64,000 nt of DNA from Streptomyces canus (GCF_030816965.1 NZ_JAUSYQ010000002.1:7120001-7184000), one strand, 5' to 3'. Shown: positions 25,464 through 35,679, numbered from the stretch's first letter. Notes: a model not told the origin generated them from the sequence alone. Numbers and translations: made by a program.

Positions 25464-26888
25464 ATGGGTAGGACACTCGCGGAGAAGGTCTGGGACGACC
25501 ATGTCGTCCGGCGCGCCGAGGGCGAGCCCGACCTCCTCTTCATCGATCTGCACCTGCTGCACGAGGTGACCAGCCCGCAGGCCTTCGACGGTCTGCGCAA
25601 GAGCGGTCGCCAGGTGCGCCGGCTCGACCTGACCATCGCCACCGAGGACCACAACACCCCGACCCTCGACATCGACAAGCCGATCGCCGACCCGGTCTCG
25701 CGCGTCCAGCTGGAGACGCTGCGCAAGAACTGCGCCGACTTCGGCGTCCGCCTGCACCCGCTGGGCGACGTCGAGCAGGGCGTCGTGCACGTGGTGGGTC
25801 CGCAGCTCGGACTGACCCAGCCCGGCATGACCGTGGTCTGCGGTGACTCCCACACCTCTACGCACGGTGCCTTCGGCGGCCTGGCGTTCGGCATCGGCAC
25901 CTCCCAGGTCGAGCACGTCCTGGCCACCCAGACCCTGCCGCTGGTCCGCCCGAAGACCATGGCCATCACGGTCGACGGCGAACTGCCCGACGGCGTCACC
26001 GCCAAGGACCTGATCCTGGCGATCATCGCCAGGATCGGCACCGGTGGCGGCCAGGGCTACGTCCTGGAGTACCGCGGCTCCGCCATCGAGAAGCTCTCGA
26101 TGGAAGCCCGCATGACCATCTGCAACATGTCGATCGAGGCCGGCGCCCGCGCGGGCATGATCGCCCCCGACCAGACCACCTTCGACTACCTCGAGGGCCG
26201 CCCGCACGCGCCCAAGGGCGAGGACTGGGACGCGGCTGTCGCGTACTGGAAGACCCTGAAGACGGACGAGGACGCCGCGTTCGACGCCGAGGTCGTCATC
26301 AAGGCCGACGAGTTGGCGCCGTTCGTCACCTGGGGCACCAACCCCGGCCAGGGCGCGCCGCTTTCGGCGGACGTCCCCGATCCTGCTTCGTACGAAGACG
26401 CTTCGGAGCGCTTCGCTGCCGAAAAGGCCCTGGAATACATGGGGTTGGAGGCCGGGCAGCCGCTGCGCTCCATCAAGGTGGACACCGTCTTCGTAGGTTC
26501 GTGCACCAACGGCCGTATCGAGGACCTGCGCGCCGCCGCCGAGCTCGTCAAGGGCCGCAAAGTCGCCGACGGTGTACGGATGCTGGTCGTTCCCGGCTCC
26601 GCGCGCGTGGGTCTGCAGGCCGTCTCCGAGGGCCTGGACGTCGTCTTCAAGGAGGCCGGCGCCGAATGGCGGCACGCGGGCTGCTCGATGTGCCTGGGCA
26701 TGAACCCGGACCAGCTGGCCCCCGGTGAGCGCTCCGCGTCCACCTCCAACCGCAACTTCGAGGGCCGGCAGGGCAAGGGCGGTCGTACGCACCTGGTGTC
26801 GCCGCAGGTCGCGGCCGCGACCGCCGTGCTGGGCCACCTGGCTTCGCCCGCCGACCTGTCCGACGCCCCTGTCGCCGCTGGAGTCTGA
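25464..26888 (+). CDS. leuC: 3-isopropylmalate dehydratase large subunit
   Basis: 474-residue aconitase-family subunit that isomerises 2- to 3-isopropylmalate in leucine synthesis. The three [4Fe-4S] ligands are the Cys in FVGSCTNGR and the CxxC in [10 protein letters not shown]. Substrate-loop motifs [13 protein letters not shown] and IATEDHNTP are intact. ATG 25464 follows GGAGGG with good spacing. It forms an operon with leuD 5 bp downstream and is divergent from ndgR. Confidence 0.96.
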   Translation: MGRTLAEKVWDDHVVRRAEGEPDLLFIDLHLLHEVTSPQAFDGLRKSGRQVRRLDLTIATEDHNTPTLDIDKPIADPVSRVQLETLRKNCADFGVRLHPLGDVEQGVVHVVGPQLGLTQPGMTVVCGDSHTSTHGAFGGLAFGIGTSQVEHVLATQTLPLVRPKTMAITVDGELPDGVTAKDLILAIIARIGTGGGQGYVLEYRGSAIEKLSMEARMTICNMSIEAGARAGMIAPDQTTFDYLEGRPHAPKGEDWDAAVAYWKTLKTDEDAAFDAEVVIKADELAPFVTWGTNPGQGAPLSADVPDPASYEDASERFAAEKALEYMGLEAGQPLRSIKVDTVFVGSCTNGRIEDLRAAAELVKGRKVADGVRMLVVPGSARVGLQAVSEGLDVVFKEAGAEWRHAGCSMCLGMNPDQLAPGERSASTSNRNFEGRQGKGGRTHLVSPQVAAATAVLGHLASPADLSDAPVAAGV

Positions 26889-26893
26889 GAATC

Positions 26894-27487
26894 ATGGAAG
26901 CATTCACCACGCACACCGGCCGGGCCGTCCCGCTGCGCCGCTCCAACGTCGACACCGACCAGATCATCCCTGCTCACTGGCTCAAGAAGGTGACCCGGGA
27001 CGGGTTCGAGGACGGACTGTTCGAGGCCTGGCGCAAGGACGAGAAATTCATCCTCAACCAGCCCGAGCGCAAGGGCGCCACGGTCCTGGTCGCCGGCCCC
27101 GACTTCGGCACCGGCTCCTCCCGTGAGCACGCCGTGTGGGCGCTGCAGAACTACGGCTTCAAGGCTGTGATCTCCTCCCGCTTCGCCGACATCTTCCGCG
27201 GCAACTCGCTCAAGAACGGCCTGCTCACGGTGGTTCTGGAGCAGAAGATCGTGGACGCGCTCCAGGAGCTCACGGAGAACGACCCCGAAGCCGAGATCAC
27301 GGTCGACCTTCAGGCCCGCGAGGTGCGCGCCGAGGGCATCACGGCGAGCTTCGAGCTGGACGAGAACTCCCGCTGGCGGCTGCTGAACGGCCTGGACGAC
27401 ATCTCCATCACCCTCCAGAACGAGGCCGACATCGCCGCGTACGAGGCCAAGCGGCCCTCGTACAAGCCGAGGACGCTGCAGAGCTGA
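26894..27487 (+). CDS. leuD: 3-isopropylmalate dehydratase small subunit
   Basis: 197-residue swivel-domain subunit that pairs with LeuC. The conserved N-terminus is [24 protein letters not shown], with [17 protein letters not shown] in the middle. Full family length. The RBS GGAG lies in the leuC stop region. Ends before a 15-bp hairpin terminator. Confidence 0.96.
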   Translation: MEAFTTHTGRAVPLRRSNVDTDQIIPAHWLKKVTRDGFEDGLFEAWRKDEKFILNQPERKGATVLVAGPDFGTGSSREHAVWALQNYGFKAVISSRFADIFRGNSLKNGLLTVVLEQKIVDALQELTENDPEAEITVDLQAREVRAEGITASFELDENSRWRLLNGLDDISITLQNEADIAAYEAKRPSYKPRTLQS

Positions 27488-27566
27488 CCCCGAGGGCGGC
27501 CGGACCACCCGGAACCCTCCTTCGGAGCAACTGAACAGGTCGAGTTTCGGCCACCTCAACATCCCC

Positions 27567-27601
27567 GCCGTACCCCCGATCAGCCCGATCGGGGGTACGG
27601 C
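27567..27601 (+). terminator. leuCD terminator
   Basis: 15-bp perfect stem (27567-27581 with 27587-27601) with loop AGCCC. The remainder of the 298-bp gap to 27786 shows no further gene or dyad that I can support. Confidence 0.75.
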
Positions 27602-27785
27602 CGTGTCTGCGCCCGGACGGCCTCGCGCGCCGCGACACGCCCGTTCAACTTCCCACGTTACGACGGGTGTTGTCGGGGTACGCGTCCCTTGTAGCCGTGG
27701 CTTCCGGATGTGCCCGGAAGGCCGTTTGAGGCCGCAGTTGCACCCCTAGCAGGCGACAACTCGCCCCAGATGGCACAATCTGTGC

Positions 27786-28016
27786 ATGGAACACGACGGC
27801 CAACTCGAGCTCTATGCGGCAGTCGCGGACCAACTCAAGGAAGCGCACGCAAGGGTGCGCGCACTGCAAGTCCCGGAGGGCGTACGGATGGCGCTGACCC
27901 GGAAGCTGCTGGTCATTACGGCCGCGGCCAAGCACGACGTCGTCGAAGCGACAAGGCGTCTGGAGGGGTTCATGGCCGACCTCGACGCGGGGCGGATCCC
28001 GGAAGAGGAACGCTGA
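27786..28016 (+). CDS. Conserved small helical protein
   Basis: 76 residues, starting MEHDGQLELYAAVADQLKEA, almost entirely helical and charged, without a membrane segment or known motif. Streptomyces genomes carry a small gene at this place, between leuD and hupS. No SD is visible before ATG 27786; a CACAAT hexamer ends 7 nt before the ATG, so a leaderless or near-leaderless mRNA is possible. Function unknown. Confidence 0.7.
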   Translation: MEHDGQLELYAAVADQLKEAHARVRALQVPEGVRMALTRKLLVITAAAKHDVVEATRRLEGFMADLDAGRIPEEER

Positions 28017-28153
28017 ACAAGTCCAGAGCAGTCGAGTTCGTTGCGGCACAAGGGTGATAAGCCCGTTTCGTGTTTGATTTGCGGTATATATCTGCCTAAC
28101 GTGCGAAAAAGCTTGAACACTTTCGTTCTGGCAATGTCTCCGAAGGGGAAGAC

Positions 28154-28795
28154 GTGAACAAGGCGCAGCTCGTAGAAGCGATTGCCGACAAGGTGGGCGG
28201 CCGCCAGCAGGCCGCCGACGCGGTCGACGCGGTCCTGGACGCCATCGTCCGCGCGACGGTCGCGGGCGACCGGGTCTCGGTCACCGGCTTCGGTTCGTTC
28301 GAGAAGGTCGACCGGCCGGCCCGTTACGCCCGTAACCCCCAGACGGGCGAGCGGGTTCGGGTCAAGAAGACCTCCGTTCCGCGCTTCCGCGCGGGCCAGG
28401 GCTTCAAGGACCTGGTGAGCGGCACGAAGAAGCTCCCGAAGAACGACGTCGCGGTCAAGAAGGCGCCCAAGGGCAGCCTGAGCGGCGGGGCTTCGGCCAC
28501 GGTCAAGAAGGCGGCCGCGAAGAAGGCCACCGCCAAGACCGCTGCGGCCAAGAAGACCACCGCGAGGAAGACGACGGCCAAGAAGACGACGGCCACCGCG
28601 AAGAAGACCACGGCGAAGAAGGCGCCCGCCAAGAGCACGGCGACCGCCAAGACCACCGCCGCGAAGAAGACCACCGCCCAGAAGGCGACGGCCAAGAAGG
28701 CCCCGGCGAAGAAGGCGACCGCCAAGAAGGCCCCCGCCAAGAAGTCGGCCTCTCGCACCACCACCGCCAAGAAGGCCACGGCCCGCAAGAGGTAA
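28154..28795 (+). CDS. hupS: HU-like nucleoid protein with H1-like tail
   Basis: 213-residue HupS. Residues 1-92 are a standard HU/IHF fold ([42 protein letters not shown] with the Pro-tipped DNA-bending arm). Residues about 100-213 are a Lys/Ala/Thr-rich tail of repeated KKxxA units like eukaryotic histone H1. In S. coelicolor HupS is sporulation-associated and compacts spore nucleoids. The GTG start has GGGGA 6 nt upstream. A perfect 14-bp hairpin follows. Confidence 0.95.
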   Translation: MNKAQLVEAIADKVGGRQQAADAVDAVLDAIVRATVAGDRVSVTGFGSFEKVDRPARYARNPQTGERVRVKKTSVPRFRAGQGFKDLVSGTKKLPKNDVAVKKAPKGSLSGGASATVKKAAAKKATAKTAAAKKTTARKTTAKKTTATAKKTTAKKAPAKSTATAKTTAAKKTTAQKATAKKAPAKKATAKKAPAKKSASRTTTAKKATARKR

Positions 28796-28816
28796 GGGCA
28801 CAGGGCACTCACGCGC

Positions 28817-28847
28817 CGGGCCGGACTCCGCATCGGAGTCCGGCCCG
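28817..28847. terminator. Convergent terminator after hupS
   Basis: Perfect 14-bp stem (28817-28830 with 28834-28847), loop CAT, between hupS and the minus-strand small gene. Confidence 0.8.
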
Positions 28848-28868
28848 CGGCGTGTGTGCACAGGGGGT

Positions 28869-29060
28869 TCAGAAGGTCTGGAGGGTCACCAGGGTGACCT
28901 TGTCCCCGTCCATCTCGATGCGCACGCGCTGTCCGGGACGCAGCAGCCTCAGACCACCCGCGTCGAACGCCGGTGTGTCGAAGGGGACGGGGGTGCCGTC
29001 GTCGAGAAGCACCTGCCCGCTGCGGCTTTCGGGGTCGTACGTGTACGCGGTCGCCTGCAT
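28869..29060 (-). CDS. Small OB-fold-like protein
   Basis: 63 residues. The pattern ATAYTYDPESRSGQVLLDDGTPVPF, then LLRPGQRVRIEMDGDKVTLVTL suggests a five-stranded barrel similar in shape to cold-shock/OB folds, but without the RNP motifs of CspA. It starts 9 bp after the cofC stop, so it is co-transcribed with cofC. Conserved in Streptomyces; function unknown. Confidence 0.7.
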   Translation of the reverse strand: MQATAYTYDPESRSGQVLLDDGTPVPFDTPAFDAGGLRLLRPGQRVRIEMDGDKVTLVTLQTF

Positions 29061-29069
29061 GGCCGCAGC

Positions 29070-29708
29070 CTACTGCCCGGGAATCAGCAACCGCGCAGCG
29101 GCGGCGGCCGTCCGGGGGCCCACCCCGAGGGCGAGCGCGGCCCGCAGGTCCTCGCCGGTGTCCACGTCCTGTCGTACGGAATCCACCTCGGTGAGGGGGA
29201 GTTCCGTCGCTCCCGAGGCGCGATGTCGTGCGCGGGAATCCGGGCCGAAGGCGGGGCGCAATTCCGCGTCCTGCCGGGCCGCCAGCAGAGTCGTGCCGAT
29301 TGTTGCGGCGTCCGCGAGAAAAGCGCGCGGGAATTCCACGGCAGCGTCGAGGACCCGGGCCAATTCAAGGGGCCGTAGCGCCGGAAGATCGGCGTTCAGG
29401 GCCGCGAGGGCGCTTTCGGGACGCGTGGACCGTACGACGGCCGCCGCGTGCGACAGGGCCGCGTTCAGGCCGCCCCGTGGCTCGTCGGGGACGATCCGGG
29501 CGCCCAGGGCCGCCAGCTCGCGGCCCGCCAGGGCGTCATCCGTGACTACCGCCACATCACCGACCGCACGGCAAGCCAGCGCGGCCGCCACGGTGTCCTG
29601 GGCGAAGGCGAGCGCCAGACCCGGGCGCACCCCGTCGTCGGCGGTGTCCGAGAGCCTGCTCTTGGCCCGCGCCAAGGGCTTGAGCGGGATGACCAACGTC
29701 CACTGCAC
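29070..29708 (-). CDS. cofC: Phosphoenolpyruvate/2-phospholactate guanylyltransferase
   Basis: 212-residue nucleotidyltransferase of coenzyme F420 synthesis (CofC/FbiD), which activates phosphoenolpyruvate or 2-phospho-L-lactate with GTP. The N-terminal nucleotide-binding segment is WTLVIPLKPLARAKSRLSD. Mid motifs are VVTDDALAGRELAALGARIV, GGLNAAL and ALNADLPALRP. The GTG start has AAGGA upstream. Partners fbiA and fbiB are not in the window. Together with the LLM-type oxidoreductase remnant it hints at F420 use, though that link is only suggestive. Confidence 0.88.
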   Translation of the reverse strand: MQWTLVIPLKPLARAKSRLSDTADDGVRPGLALAFAQDTVAAALACRAVGDVAVVTDDALAGRELAALGARIVPDEPRGGLNAALSHAAAVVRSTRPESALAALNADLPALRPLELARVLDAAVEFPRAFLADAATIGTTLLAARQDAELRPAFGPDSRARHRASGATELPLTEVDSVRQDVDTGEDLRAALALGVGPRTAAAAARLLIPGQ

Positions 29709-29863
29709 GCGTGTTCCGTCCTTCTCTGGTGGCGGCCATTGTCACTCAGTCGTCACGCGGCCCATCTGGCGGTGTCGGTGGCGGGGCGTACGGTGTTCTC
29801 GACAGACCGGCGGCCCGGGGCGACACTTGTGCGGCCCCCCAGGCCCTAGAGGAAGGTGTCCGC

Positions 29864-30628
29864 GTGCCCCGCCGCAGAATCGGCTTCTGGTACCGCTTGG
29901 CAGCGGTGATCGCCAAACCGCCGCTCGTGGTTCTGATCAAGCGGGACTGGCGTGGAATGGAGCATATTCCGGCCGACGGCGGATTTATCACCGCGGTCAA
30001 CCACAATTCGCACATTGATCCCTTCGCGTACGCGCACTTCCAGTACAACACCGGACGCGTTCCGCGATTCCTCGCGAAGAGTGGTCTTTTCAACAAGGGA
30101 TTCATCGGCGCCATGATGCGCGGCACGGGGCAGATTCCCGTCTACCGCGAGACCACGGACGCGCTCAGCGCCTTCAGGGCCGCCATCGATGCCGTGGATC
30201 GCGGCGAATGCGTCGCGTTCTACCCCGAGGGCACCATCACCCGGGACCCCGACCAGTGGCCCATGATCGGCAAGACCGGTGCCGCGCGGGTGGCCCTCCA
30301 GACCAAGTGCCCGGTGATCCCCGTCGCGCAGTGGGGCGCCAACGAACTCCTGCCGCCGTACGCCAAGAAGCTCCACGTGTTTCCGCGCAAGACCTCGCAC
30401 GTCCTGGCGGGCCCGCCAGTGGACCTGTCGCCGTTCTACGGCAAGGAGATGACCCCGGACCTTCTGAAGGAGGCCACCGAGGTCATCATGGCCGCCGTCA
30501 CCGCCCAGCTGGAGCAGATCCGCGGCGAGAAGGCGCCCGAGACGGCGTACGACCCGCGCCGCGAGCGGATCGAGCAGCGGCGCCGGACCCAGGCCCAGAG
30601 CGGCCACGAGGGGGAGAAGAGCAAGTGA
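29864..30628 (+). CDS. plsC: 1-acylglycerol-3-phosphate O-acyltransferase family
   Basis: 254-residue PlsC-type acyltransferase of phospholipid synthesis. The HX4D catalytic motif is NHNSHIDPF, and the glycerophosphate-binding motif is FYPEGTITRD. Residues 6-22 are hydrophobic and probably associate with the membrane. The C-terminus is Arg/Gln-rich. GTG 29864 has AGGAAGG 8 nt upstream. Its stop overlaps the gpsA start (GTGA), pairing glycerol-3-phosphate production with acylation. Other acyltransferases of this family exist per genome, so the symbol is tentative. Confidence 0.82.
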   Translation: MPRRRIGFWYRLAAVIAKPPLVVLIKRDWRGMEHIPADGGFITAVNHNSHIDPFAYAHFQYNTGRVPRFLAKSGLFNKGFIGAMMRGTGQIPVYRETTDALSAFRAAIDAVDRGECVAFYPEGTITRDPDQWPMIGKTGAARVALQTKCPVIPVAQWGANELLPPYAKKLHVFPRKTSHVLAGPPVDLSPFYGKEMTPDLLKEATEVIMAAVTAQLEQIRGEKAPETAYDPRRERIEQRRRTQAQSGHEGEKSK

Positions 30629-31635
30629 GCAAGCCCGTCAAGGCGGCCGTCTTCGGTACCGGTTCATGGGGCACCGCGTTCGGCATGGTGCTCGCCGACG
30701 CGGGGTGCGAGGTCACCCTGTGGGCGCGGCGTCCCGAACTCGCGGAAGCCGTCAACTCCACGCGGACGAACCCGGACTACCTCCCCGGCGTCGAACTCCC
30801 GGAGAACCTCCGGGCGACGGCAAACGCCGCGGAGGCCGCGCGCGACGCGGAGTTGACCGTCCTCGCGATCCCCTCGCAGACCCTGCGCACCAACCTCGCC
30901 GAGTGGACCCCCCTACTCGCGCCCGACACCGTCCTCGTCTCCCTCATGAAGGGTGTCGAACTCGGCTCCGCCATGCGGATGAGTGAGGTGATCGAGGACG
31001 TCGCGAAGGTCGGCGCCGACCGCATCGCCGTGGTCACCGGACCCAACCTCGCGCGGGAGATCGCCGCCCGGATGCCGGCCGCCGCCGTGGTCGCCTGCAC
31101 CGACGAGGCGGTCGCCCGGCGACTCCAGACCTCCTGCCACACGCCGTACTTCCGCCCGTACACCAACACCGACGTGGTGGGCTGTGAACTCGGCGGCGCC
31201 GTGAAGAACGTCATCGGCCTCGCCGTCGGCATCGCGGACGGCATGGGCCTCGGTGACAACGCCAAGGGCTCGCTCATCACGCGCGGTCTCGCGGAGACGA
31301 CCCGGCTCGGACTCGCCATGGGCGCCGACCCGCTGACGTTCTCCGGACTCGCCGGTCTCGGCGACCTGGTGGCGACCTGCTCCTCGCCGCTGTCGCGCAA
31401 CCACACCTTCGGCACCAACCTCGGCAAGGGCATGACCCTCCAGGAGACCATCGCGGTCACCAAGCAGACCGCGGAGGGCGTCAAGTCCTGTGAGTCCGTG
31501 CTGGATCTGGCCCGCAGGCACGGCGTCGACATGCCGATCACCGAGACGGTCGTCGGCATCGTGCACGAGGGCAAGGCACCGGTGGTCGCCGTCAAGGAGC
31601 TGATGTCGCGCAGCGCGAAACCCGAACGACACTGA
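30625..31635 (+). CDS. gpsA: Glycerol-3-phosphate dehydrogenase [NAD(P)+]
   Basis: 336-residue GpsA, which reduces dihydroxyacetone phosphate to sn-glycerol-3-phosphate. The Rossmann motif is VFGTGSWGTAF; also GPNLAREIA and the catalytic-Lys region ELGGAVKNVIGLAVG. The GTG start overlaps the preceding TGA, with GGGGGAG as RBS. The middle gene of a plsC-gpsA-ddl series. Confidence 0.95.
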   Translation: MSKPVKAAVFGTGSWGTAFGMVLADAGCEVTLWARRPELAEAVNSTRTNPDYLPGVELPENLRATANAAEAARDAELTVLAIPSQTLRTNLAEWTPLLAPDTVLVSLMKGVELGSAMRMSEVIEDVAKVGADRIAVVTGPNLAREIAARMPAAAVVACTDEAVARRLQTSCHTPYFRPYTNTDVVGCELGGAVKNVIGLAVGIADGMGLGDNAKGSLITRGLAETTRLGLAMGADPLTFSGLAGLGDLVATCSSPLSRNHTFGTNLGKGMTLQETIAVTKQTAEGVKSCESVLDLARRHGVDMPITETVVGIVHEGKAPVVAVKELMSRSAKPERH

Positions 31636-31717
31636 GCTACGGCCTCGCTATTTGCCTCGTTCGCCGCGGGGGCGCACGCTGTATCGGGGCACTACCAACG
31701 GGTACTCTCAACGCGAT

Positions 31718-32875
31718 ATGAGCACCGAGAACCTCCCCCAGAGCCCTCAGCAGCCGCCTCGCAAGCCGCGCGTGGCCGTCGTGTTCGGCGGGCGCAGCTC
31801 CGAACACGGGATCTCCGTGGTCACCGCCGGCGCCGTACTGCGGGCCATCGACCGGACCAAGTACGACGTCCTGCCGATCGGCATCACCCGGGACGGCCGT
31901 TGGGCGCTCACCGCCGACGAACCGGAACGCATGGCGATCACCGAGCGCCGTACGCCGAGCGTCGAGGAACTCGCCGAGTCGAGCGAGGGCGGCGTGGTGC
32001 TCCCCGTCGACCCCGCGAACCGTGAAGTCGTCTACAGCGAGCCCGGATCGGTGCCCAAGGCGCTCGGTGAGGTCGACGTCGTCTTCCCCGTCCTGCACGG
32101 CCCCTACGGCGAGGACGGCACCCTGCAGGGCCTCCTGGAGCTCTCCGGCGTCCCGTACGTCGGCTCGGGTGTGCTCGCCTCGGCCGTCGGCCAGGACAAG
32201 GAGTACATGAAGCGGGTGTTCACCTCCTTCGGGCTCAAGGTCGGCCCGTACGTGGTGATCAGGCCGCGCGAGTGGGAGCGGGACGAGTCCGCGGCCCGCA
32301 AGAAGATCGTCGACTTCGCGGGCGAGCACGGCTGGCCGCTGTTCGTGAAGCCCGCGCGCGCGGGATCGTCGATCGGCATCACCAAGGTCGACGACCTGTC
32401 CGGCCTGGACGAGGCGATCGCCGAGGCACAGAGCCACGACCCGAAGATCCTCGTGGAGGCGGCGCTGCGGGGCCGCGAGATCGAGTGCGGTGTCCTGGAG
32501 TTCGAGGACGGCCCGCGCGCGTCGGTCCCGGCCGAGATCCCCCCGCCGCAGGAACACGCGTACTACGACTTCGAGGCGAAGTACATCGACTCGACCCCGG
32601 GGATCGTGCCGGCGCCGCTCACGCCCGAGGAGACGGCCGAGGTCCAGAAGCTCGCGGTCGACGCCTTCGACGCGGCCTCCTGCGAAGGCCTGGTCCGCGC
32701 GGACTTCTTCCTCACGGAGGACGGCGAGTTCGTGATCAACGAGATCAACACGCTTCCGGGCTTCACGCCGATCTCGATGTATCCGCAGATGTGGGAGAAG
32801 AGCGGGATCAGTTACCCGGAGCTGGTGGACAGGCTGATCGAGGCGGCACTGCGCAGGTCGACGGGACTTCGTTAG
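31718..32875 (+). CDS. ddlA: D-alanine--D-alanine ligase
   Basis: 385-residue ATP-grasp ligase that makes D-Ala-D-Ala for peptidoglycan. It begins RVAVVFGGRSSEHGISV. Other motifs are FPVLHGPYGEDG, YVGSGVLASA, KPARAGSSIGITKV and INEINTLPGFTPISMYP (metal ligands and the ligase signature). There is no SD before ATG 31718, and a TACTCT hexamer lies 11-16 bp upstream, so the message may be leaderless. The residue after the KxxxxxAG loop was not used to judge D-Lac specificity. Confidence 0.94.
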   Translation: MSTENLPQSPQQPPRKPRVAVVFGGRSSEHGISVVTAGAVLRAIDRTKYDVLPIGITRDGRWALTADEPERMAITERRTPSVEELAESSEGGVVLPVDPANREVVYSEPGSVPKALGEVDVVFPVLHGPYGEDGTLQGLLELSGVPYVGSGVLASAVGQDKEYMKRVFTSFGLKVGPYVVIRPREWERDESAARKKIVDFAGEHGWPLFVKPARAGSSIGITKVDDLSGLDEAIAEAQSHDPKILVEAALRGREIECGVLEFEDGPRASVPAEIPPPQEHAYYDFEAKYIDSTPGIVPAPLTPEETAEVQKLAVDAFDAASCEGLVRADFFLTEDGEFVINEINTLPGFTPISMYPQMWEKSGISYPELVDRLIEAALRRSTGLR

Positions 32876-32886
32876 CCGGTCGGCAG

Positions 32887-33369
32887 CTAGTCGGCGATCC
32901 CCTCGGGGATCGCCTTCTTCACGGTGGAGGCCAGGTCCACCAGTGGTGCCATGCCGTCGCCGGTGCGGTCCTTGGGGATGGTCACCTCGACGTACGCCTT
33001 CCGCAACGTCGTGGTGAACCGGAACGACCCGTCGTCCTGCTTCTCCAGGAGCCAGCCGACCCCGTTCACCTCGACCCCGTCGGCCTCCGGATCGTCCATC
33101 TTCGAGGGCCGCTCGACACCGCACCGCAGTATGATCGCCGGGTCACCCCAGCCCGCGGTCAGCGCGGACGCGGGCTCGGGATCCCGACGGTCCTGGTCGT
33201 CGACCTTGGACGGCAGTGTCCGGTCCAGTTCTCGGCAGAGCTTCGTGACGCCCGCCCCCGGCGAGGGAACCACCGCCGACGCGCTGTCGTCTGCGGAGGA
33301 ACAGCCCGCGACCGTGATCAGCAGGGCGAGCGCGGGCAAACCAAGAGGCCGGTGACGGAAGAAGTTCAC
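32887..33369 (-). CDS. DUF3515 lipoprotein
   Basis: 160 residues with a lipoprotein signal: Arg-rich start, hydrophobic 9-19 and lipobox TVAGC with Cys23. The domain matches DUF3515 (LCRELDRTLPSKVD, PAIILRCGVERP, WLLEKQDDGSFRFTTTLRKAYVEVTIP). The gene is restricted to actinobacteria and commonly sits between ddl and thiL. GTG start without a clear SD. Exported, function unknown. Confidence 0.88.
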   Translation of the reverse strand: MNFFRHRPLGLPALALLITVAGCSSADDSASAVVPSPGAGVTKLCRELDRTLPSKVDDQDRRDPEPASALTAGWGDPAIILRCGVERPSKMDDPEADGVEVNGVGWLLEKQDDGSFRFTTTLRKAYVEVTIPKDRTGDGMAPLVDLASTVKKAIPEGIAD

Positions 33370-33389
33370 CGGCCAAGGGTAGACGGGGG

Positions 33390-33623
33390 CTACAGATGGA
33401 CGACCGGGCAGGTCAGGGTACGGGTGATGCCGTCCACCTGCTGGACCTTGGCGACCACCATGCGGCCCAGGTCGTCCACGGTGTCGGCTTGTGCACGGAC
33501 GATCACGTCATACGGTCCTGTCACGTCCTCGGCCTGGATGACTCCAGGGATCTTGCTGATCGTCTCGGCGACGGTCGACGCTTTGCCGACCTCCGTCTGG
33601 ATCAGGATGTACGCCTGTACCAC
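33390..33623 (-). CDS. Stand-alone Lrp/AsnC ligand-binding (RAM) domain
   Basis: 77 residues: VQAYILIQTEVGKASTVAET, then GPYDVIVRAQADTVDDLGRMV. This is the effector-binding domain of Lrp/AsnC regulators without any HTH. GTG 33623 with GGAGG 4 nt upstream defines the start; the longer frame upstream is antisense to the thiL leader. Stand-alone RAM proteins can form mixed oligomers with Lrp regulators or bind amino acids alone; the target is unknown. Confidence 0.87.
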   Translation of the reverse strand: MVQAYILIQTEVGKASTVAETISKIPGVIQAEDVTGPYDVIVRAQADTVDDLGRMVVAKVQQVDGITRTLTCPVVHL

Positions 33624-33829
33624 GGAACCTCCAGGGCGGCCACGAGGATCATGTGGGGAAAAGGAACGCCACGGTATCGCGTCGCCGCTCTTCGCGGGGA
33701 GACCCGCGGGGGCGTGGACGCCCGCGCCGGGATGCGGACACGACAGAAGTTCACGGTCCCCTCGACCGTATCGAGGACACTGATGACGCGCGACCGGGCA
33801 CGGCACGGCACAGAAGGGGCGTAAGGGCA

Positions 33830-34798
33830 ATGAAGGGCACTGTTGGTGAGCTCGGCGAGTTCGGGCTCATCAGGGAGCTCACCTCCCGTCTCACCACCAC
33901 CCCGGCGGTCCGGGTGGGTCCCGGCGACGACGCCGCGGTGGTCGCCGCACCCGACCGCAGGGTCGTGGCGAGCACCGACATCCTTCTGGAGGGCCGGCAC
34001 TTCCGCCGCGACTGGTCCACGGCCTACGACGTCGGCCGCAAGGCGGCCGCGCAGAACCTCGCGGACATCGCCGCCATGGGTGCCGTGCCGACCGCCCTGC
34101 TGCTCGGGCTGGTCGTGCCCGCCGAACTCCCCGTCACCTGGCCCTCGGAGCTCATGGACGGCCTGCGCGACGAGTGCCAGGTCGCGGGCGCGTCGGTGGT
34201 CGGCGGGGACGTCGTACGGGGAGACACGATCATGGTCTCCATCACCGCCCTCGGCGATCTGCGGGGCCAGGAACCGGTCACCCGGGCCGGCGCCCAGCCC
34301 GGCGACCTCGTCGCGGTGACCGGCTGGCTGGGCTGGTCCGCGGCCGGGTACGCGGTGCTCTCCCGCGGCTTCCGCTCGCCTCGCGCGTTCGTGGAGGCGC
34401 ACCGGCGCCCCGAGCCGCCGTACCACGCGGGCCCGGCCGCCGCGGCGCTCGGCGCGACCGCGATGTGCGACGTGAGCGACGGGCTGATCGCCGACCTCGG
34501 ACACATCGCCGAGGCCAGCAAGGTCCGCATCGACATCCGTTCCGGCGCGATCGACATCCCGTCCCAGATGAACGACATCGGGCAGGCTGTCGGTGTCGAC
34601 CCCATGCAGTGGGTGCTGAGCGGGGGAGAGGACCACGCGATCGTGGCGACCTTCTCGCCGGACGTGAAGCTGCCGGCCCGCTGGAAGGTGATCGGCGAGG
34701 TCCTCAACCCCTCGGCGCTGCCCCAGGTGACGGTCGACGGGGCGCCCTGGACGAGCAAGGGCGGCTGGGACCACTTCGGCGGGGACATCGAGTCGTGA
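33830..34798 (+). CDS. thiL: Thiamine-monophosphate kinase
   Basis: 322-residue ThiL (PurM-like fold), which phosphorylates thiamine phosphate to thiamine diphosphate. Motifs: [38 protein letters not shown] (Mg/ATP binding), [15 protein letters not shown] and SGGEDHAIV. The start overlaps thiD at its other end (GTGA), so thiL-thiD form an operon. No TPP riboswitch-like sequence could be recognised upstream. Confidence 0.94.
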   Translation: MKGTVGELGEFGLIRELTSRLTTTPAVRVGPGDDAAVVAAPDRRVVASTDILLEGRHFRRDWSTAYDVGRKAAAQNLADIAAMGAVPTALLLGLVVPAELPVTWPSELMDGLRDECQVAGASVVGGDVVRGDTIMVSITALGDLRGQEPVTRAGAQPGDLVAVTGWLGWSAAGYAVLSRGFRSPRAFVEAHRRPEPPYHAGPAAAALGATAMCDVSDGLIADLGHIAEASKVRIDIRSGAIDIPSQMNDIGQAVGVDPMQWVLSGGEDHAIVATFSPDVKLPARWKVIGEVLNPSALPQVTVDGAPWTSKGGWDHFGGDIES

Positions 34799-35577
34799 AA
34801 CCCCTGGTGCTCACGGTGGCGGGCTCCGACTCCGGCGGAGGCGCCGGAATCCAGGCCGATCTGAAGACCATGCTCGCGCTCGGCGTGCACGGCATGAGTG
34901 TCGTCACGGCCGTCACCGCGCAGAACTCCCTCGGCGTACAGGGTGCCTGGGAGCTGCCCGTCGAGGCGGTGCGGGCCCAGTACCGCAGTGTCGTGGACGA
35001 CATCGGCGTCCAGGCCGTGAAGACCGGGATGCTCGCCTCGGCCGAACTCGTCGAGGCGGTGGCCGAGTTGCTCGGAGCCACGGACGCACCGGCCGTGGTC
35101 GACCCGGTCGGCGTCTCCAAGCACGGGGACTCGTTGCTGGCCACGTCCGCCCTGGAGTCCGTACGGACGAGGCTGCTCCCGGTCGCCACCGTCGCCACCC
35201 CGAACCTCGACGAGGTGGCGCAGCTCACCGGCGTCCGGGTCGATTCGGAGTCCCGTATGCGAGAGGCCGCCGAGGCGGTGCTGTCGTACGGACCGACGTG
35301 GGTGCTCATCAAGGGCGGCCATCTGGCCGGCGACGCCGTCGACCTGCTCACCGACGGCCGTGAGGAGCACTGGCTGCGCGCACCGCGCCACGACAACCGG
35401 CACACGCACGGCACCGGCTGCACCCTGGCCTCCGCGATCGCCTCGCAGCTCGCGAAGGGTCAGTCCGTGCCGGAGGCGGTGGCGGCCGCCAAGGAATACG
35501 TCACTGGGGCGATCGCCGCCGGCTTCGCGCTCGGCGAGGGGATCGGTCCCGTGGATCATGGATGGCGGTTCCGTTAG
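34795..35577 (+). CDS. thiD: Hydroxymethylpyrimidine (phosphate) kinase
   Basis: 260-residue ribokinase-fold enzyme that phosphorylates HMP and HMP-P for thiamine assembly. Motifs: [18 protein letters not shown] near the N-terminus, [12 protein letters not shown], and the anion-hole/catalytic [16 protein letters not shown] 34795 overlaps the thiL stop by 3 nt. Confidence 0.94.
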   Translation: MKPLVLTVAGSDSGGGAGIQADLKTMLALGVHGMSVVTAVTAQNSLGVQGAWELPVEAVRAQYRSVVDDIGVQAVKTGMLASAELVEAVAELLGATDAPAVVDPVGVSKHGDSLLATSALESVRTRLLPVATVATPNLDEVAQLTGVRVDSESRMREAAEAVLSYGPTWVLIKGGHLAGDAVDLLTDGREEHWLRAPRHDNRHTHGTGCTLASAIASQLAKGQSVPEAVAAAKEYVTGAIAAGFALGEGIGPVDHGWRFR

Positions 35578-35606
35578 TACGCGGGCGCGTCGTACGTGGA
35601 CACGGC

Positions 35607-35638
35607 AAAAAGCCGGCCCACCTCTCGGTGGACCGGCT
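35607..35638 (-). terminator. Rho-independent terminator of rpmB
   Basis: 12-bp stem 35611-35622 with 35627-35638 (one mismatch), loop TCTC. On the minus strand it is followed by a run of T (AAAAA at 35607-35611 on plus). Confidence 0.8.
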
Positions 35639-35679
35639 CAGTGCAGCGAACCAGCAGTGGCCGCGCGCTTAGCTGTGCG

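Noticed and set aside
27488..27785. Leucine attenuator or leader peptide downstream of leuD
   Set aside because: No run of Leu codons; the hairpin is a simple terminator.
28480..28795. Repeat array in the hupS tail as a mobile or CRISPR-like element
   Set aside because: These are imperfect Lys/Ala codon repeats encoding the known H1-like tail.
33600..33829. TPP riboswitch upstream of thiL
   Set aside because: No recognisable THI-box core (CTGAGA ... ACCTGATC) in the leader.
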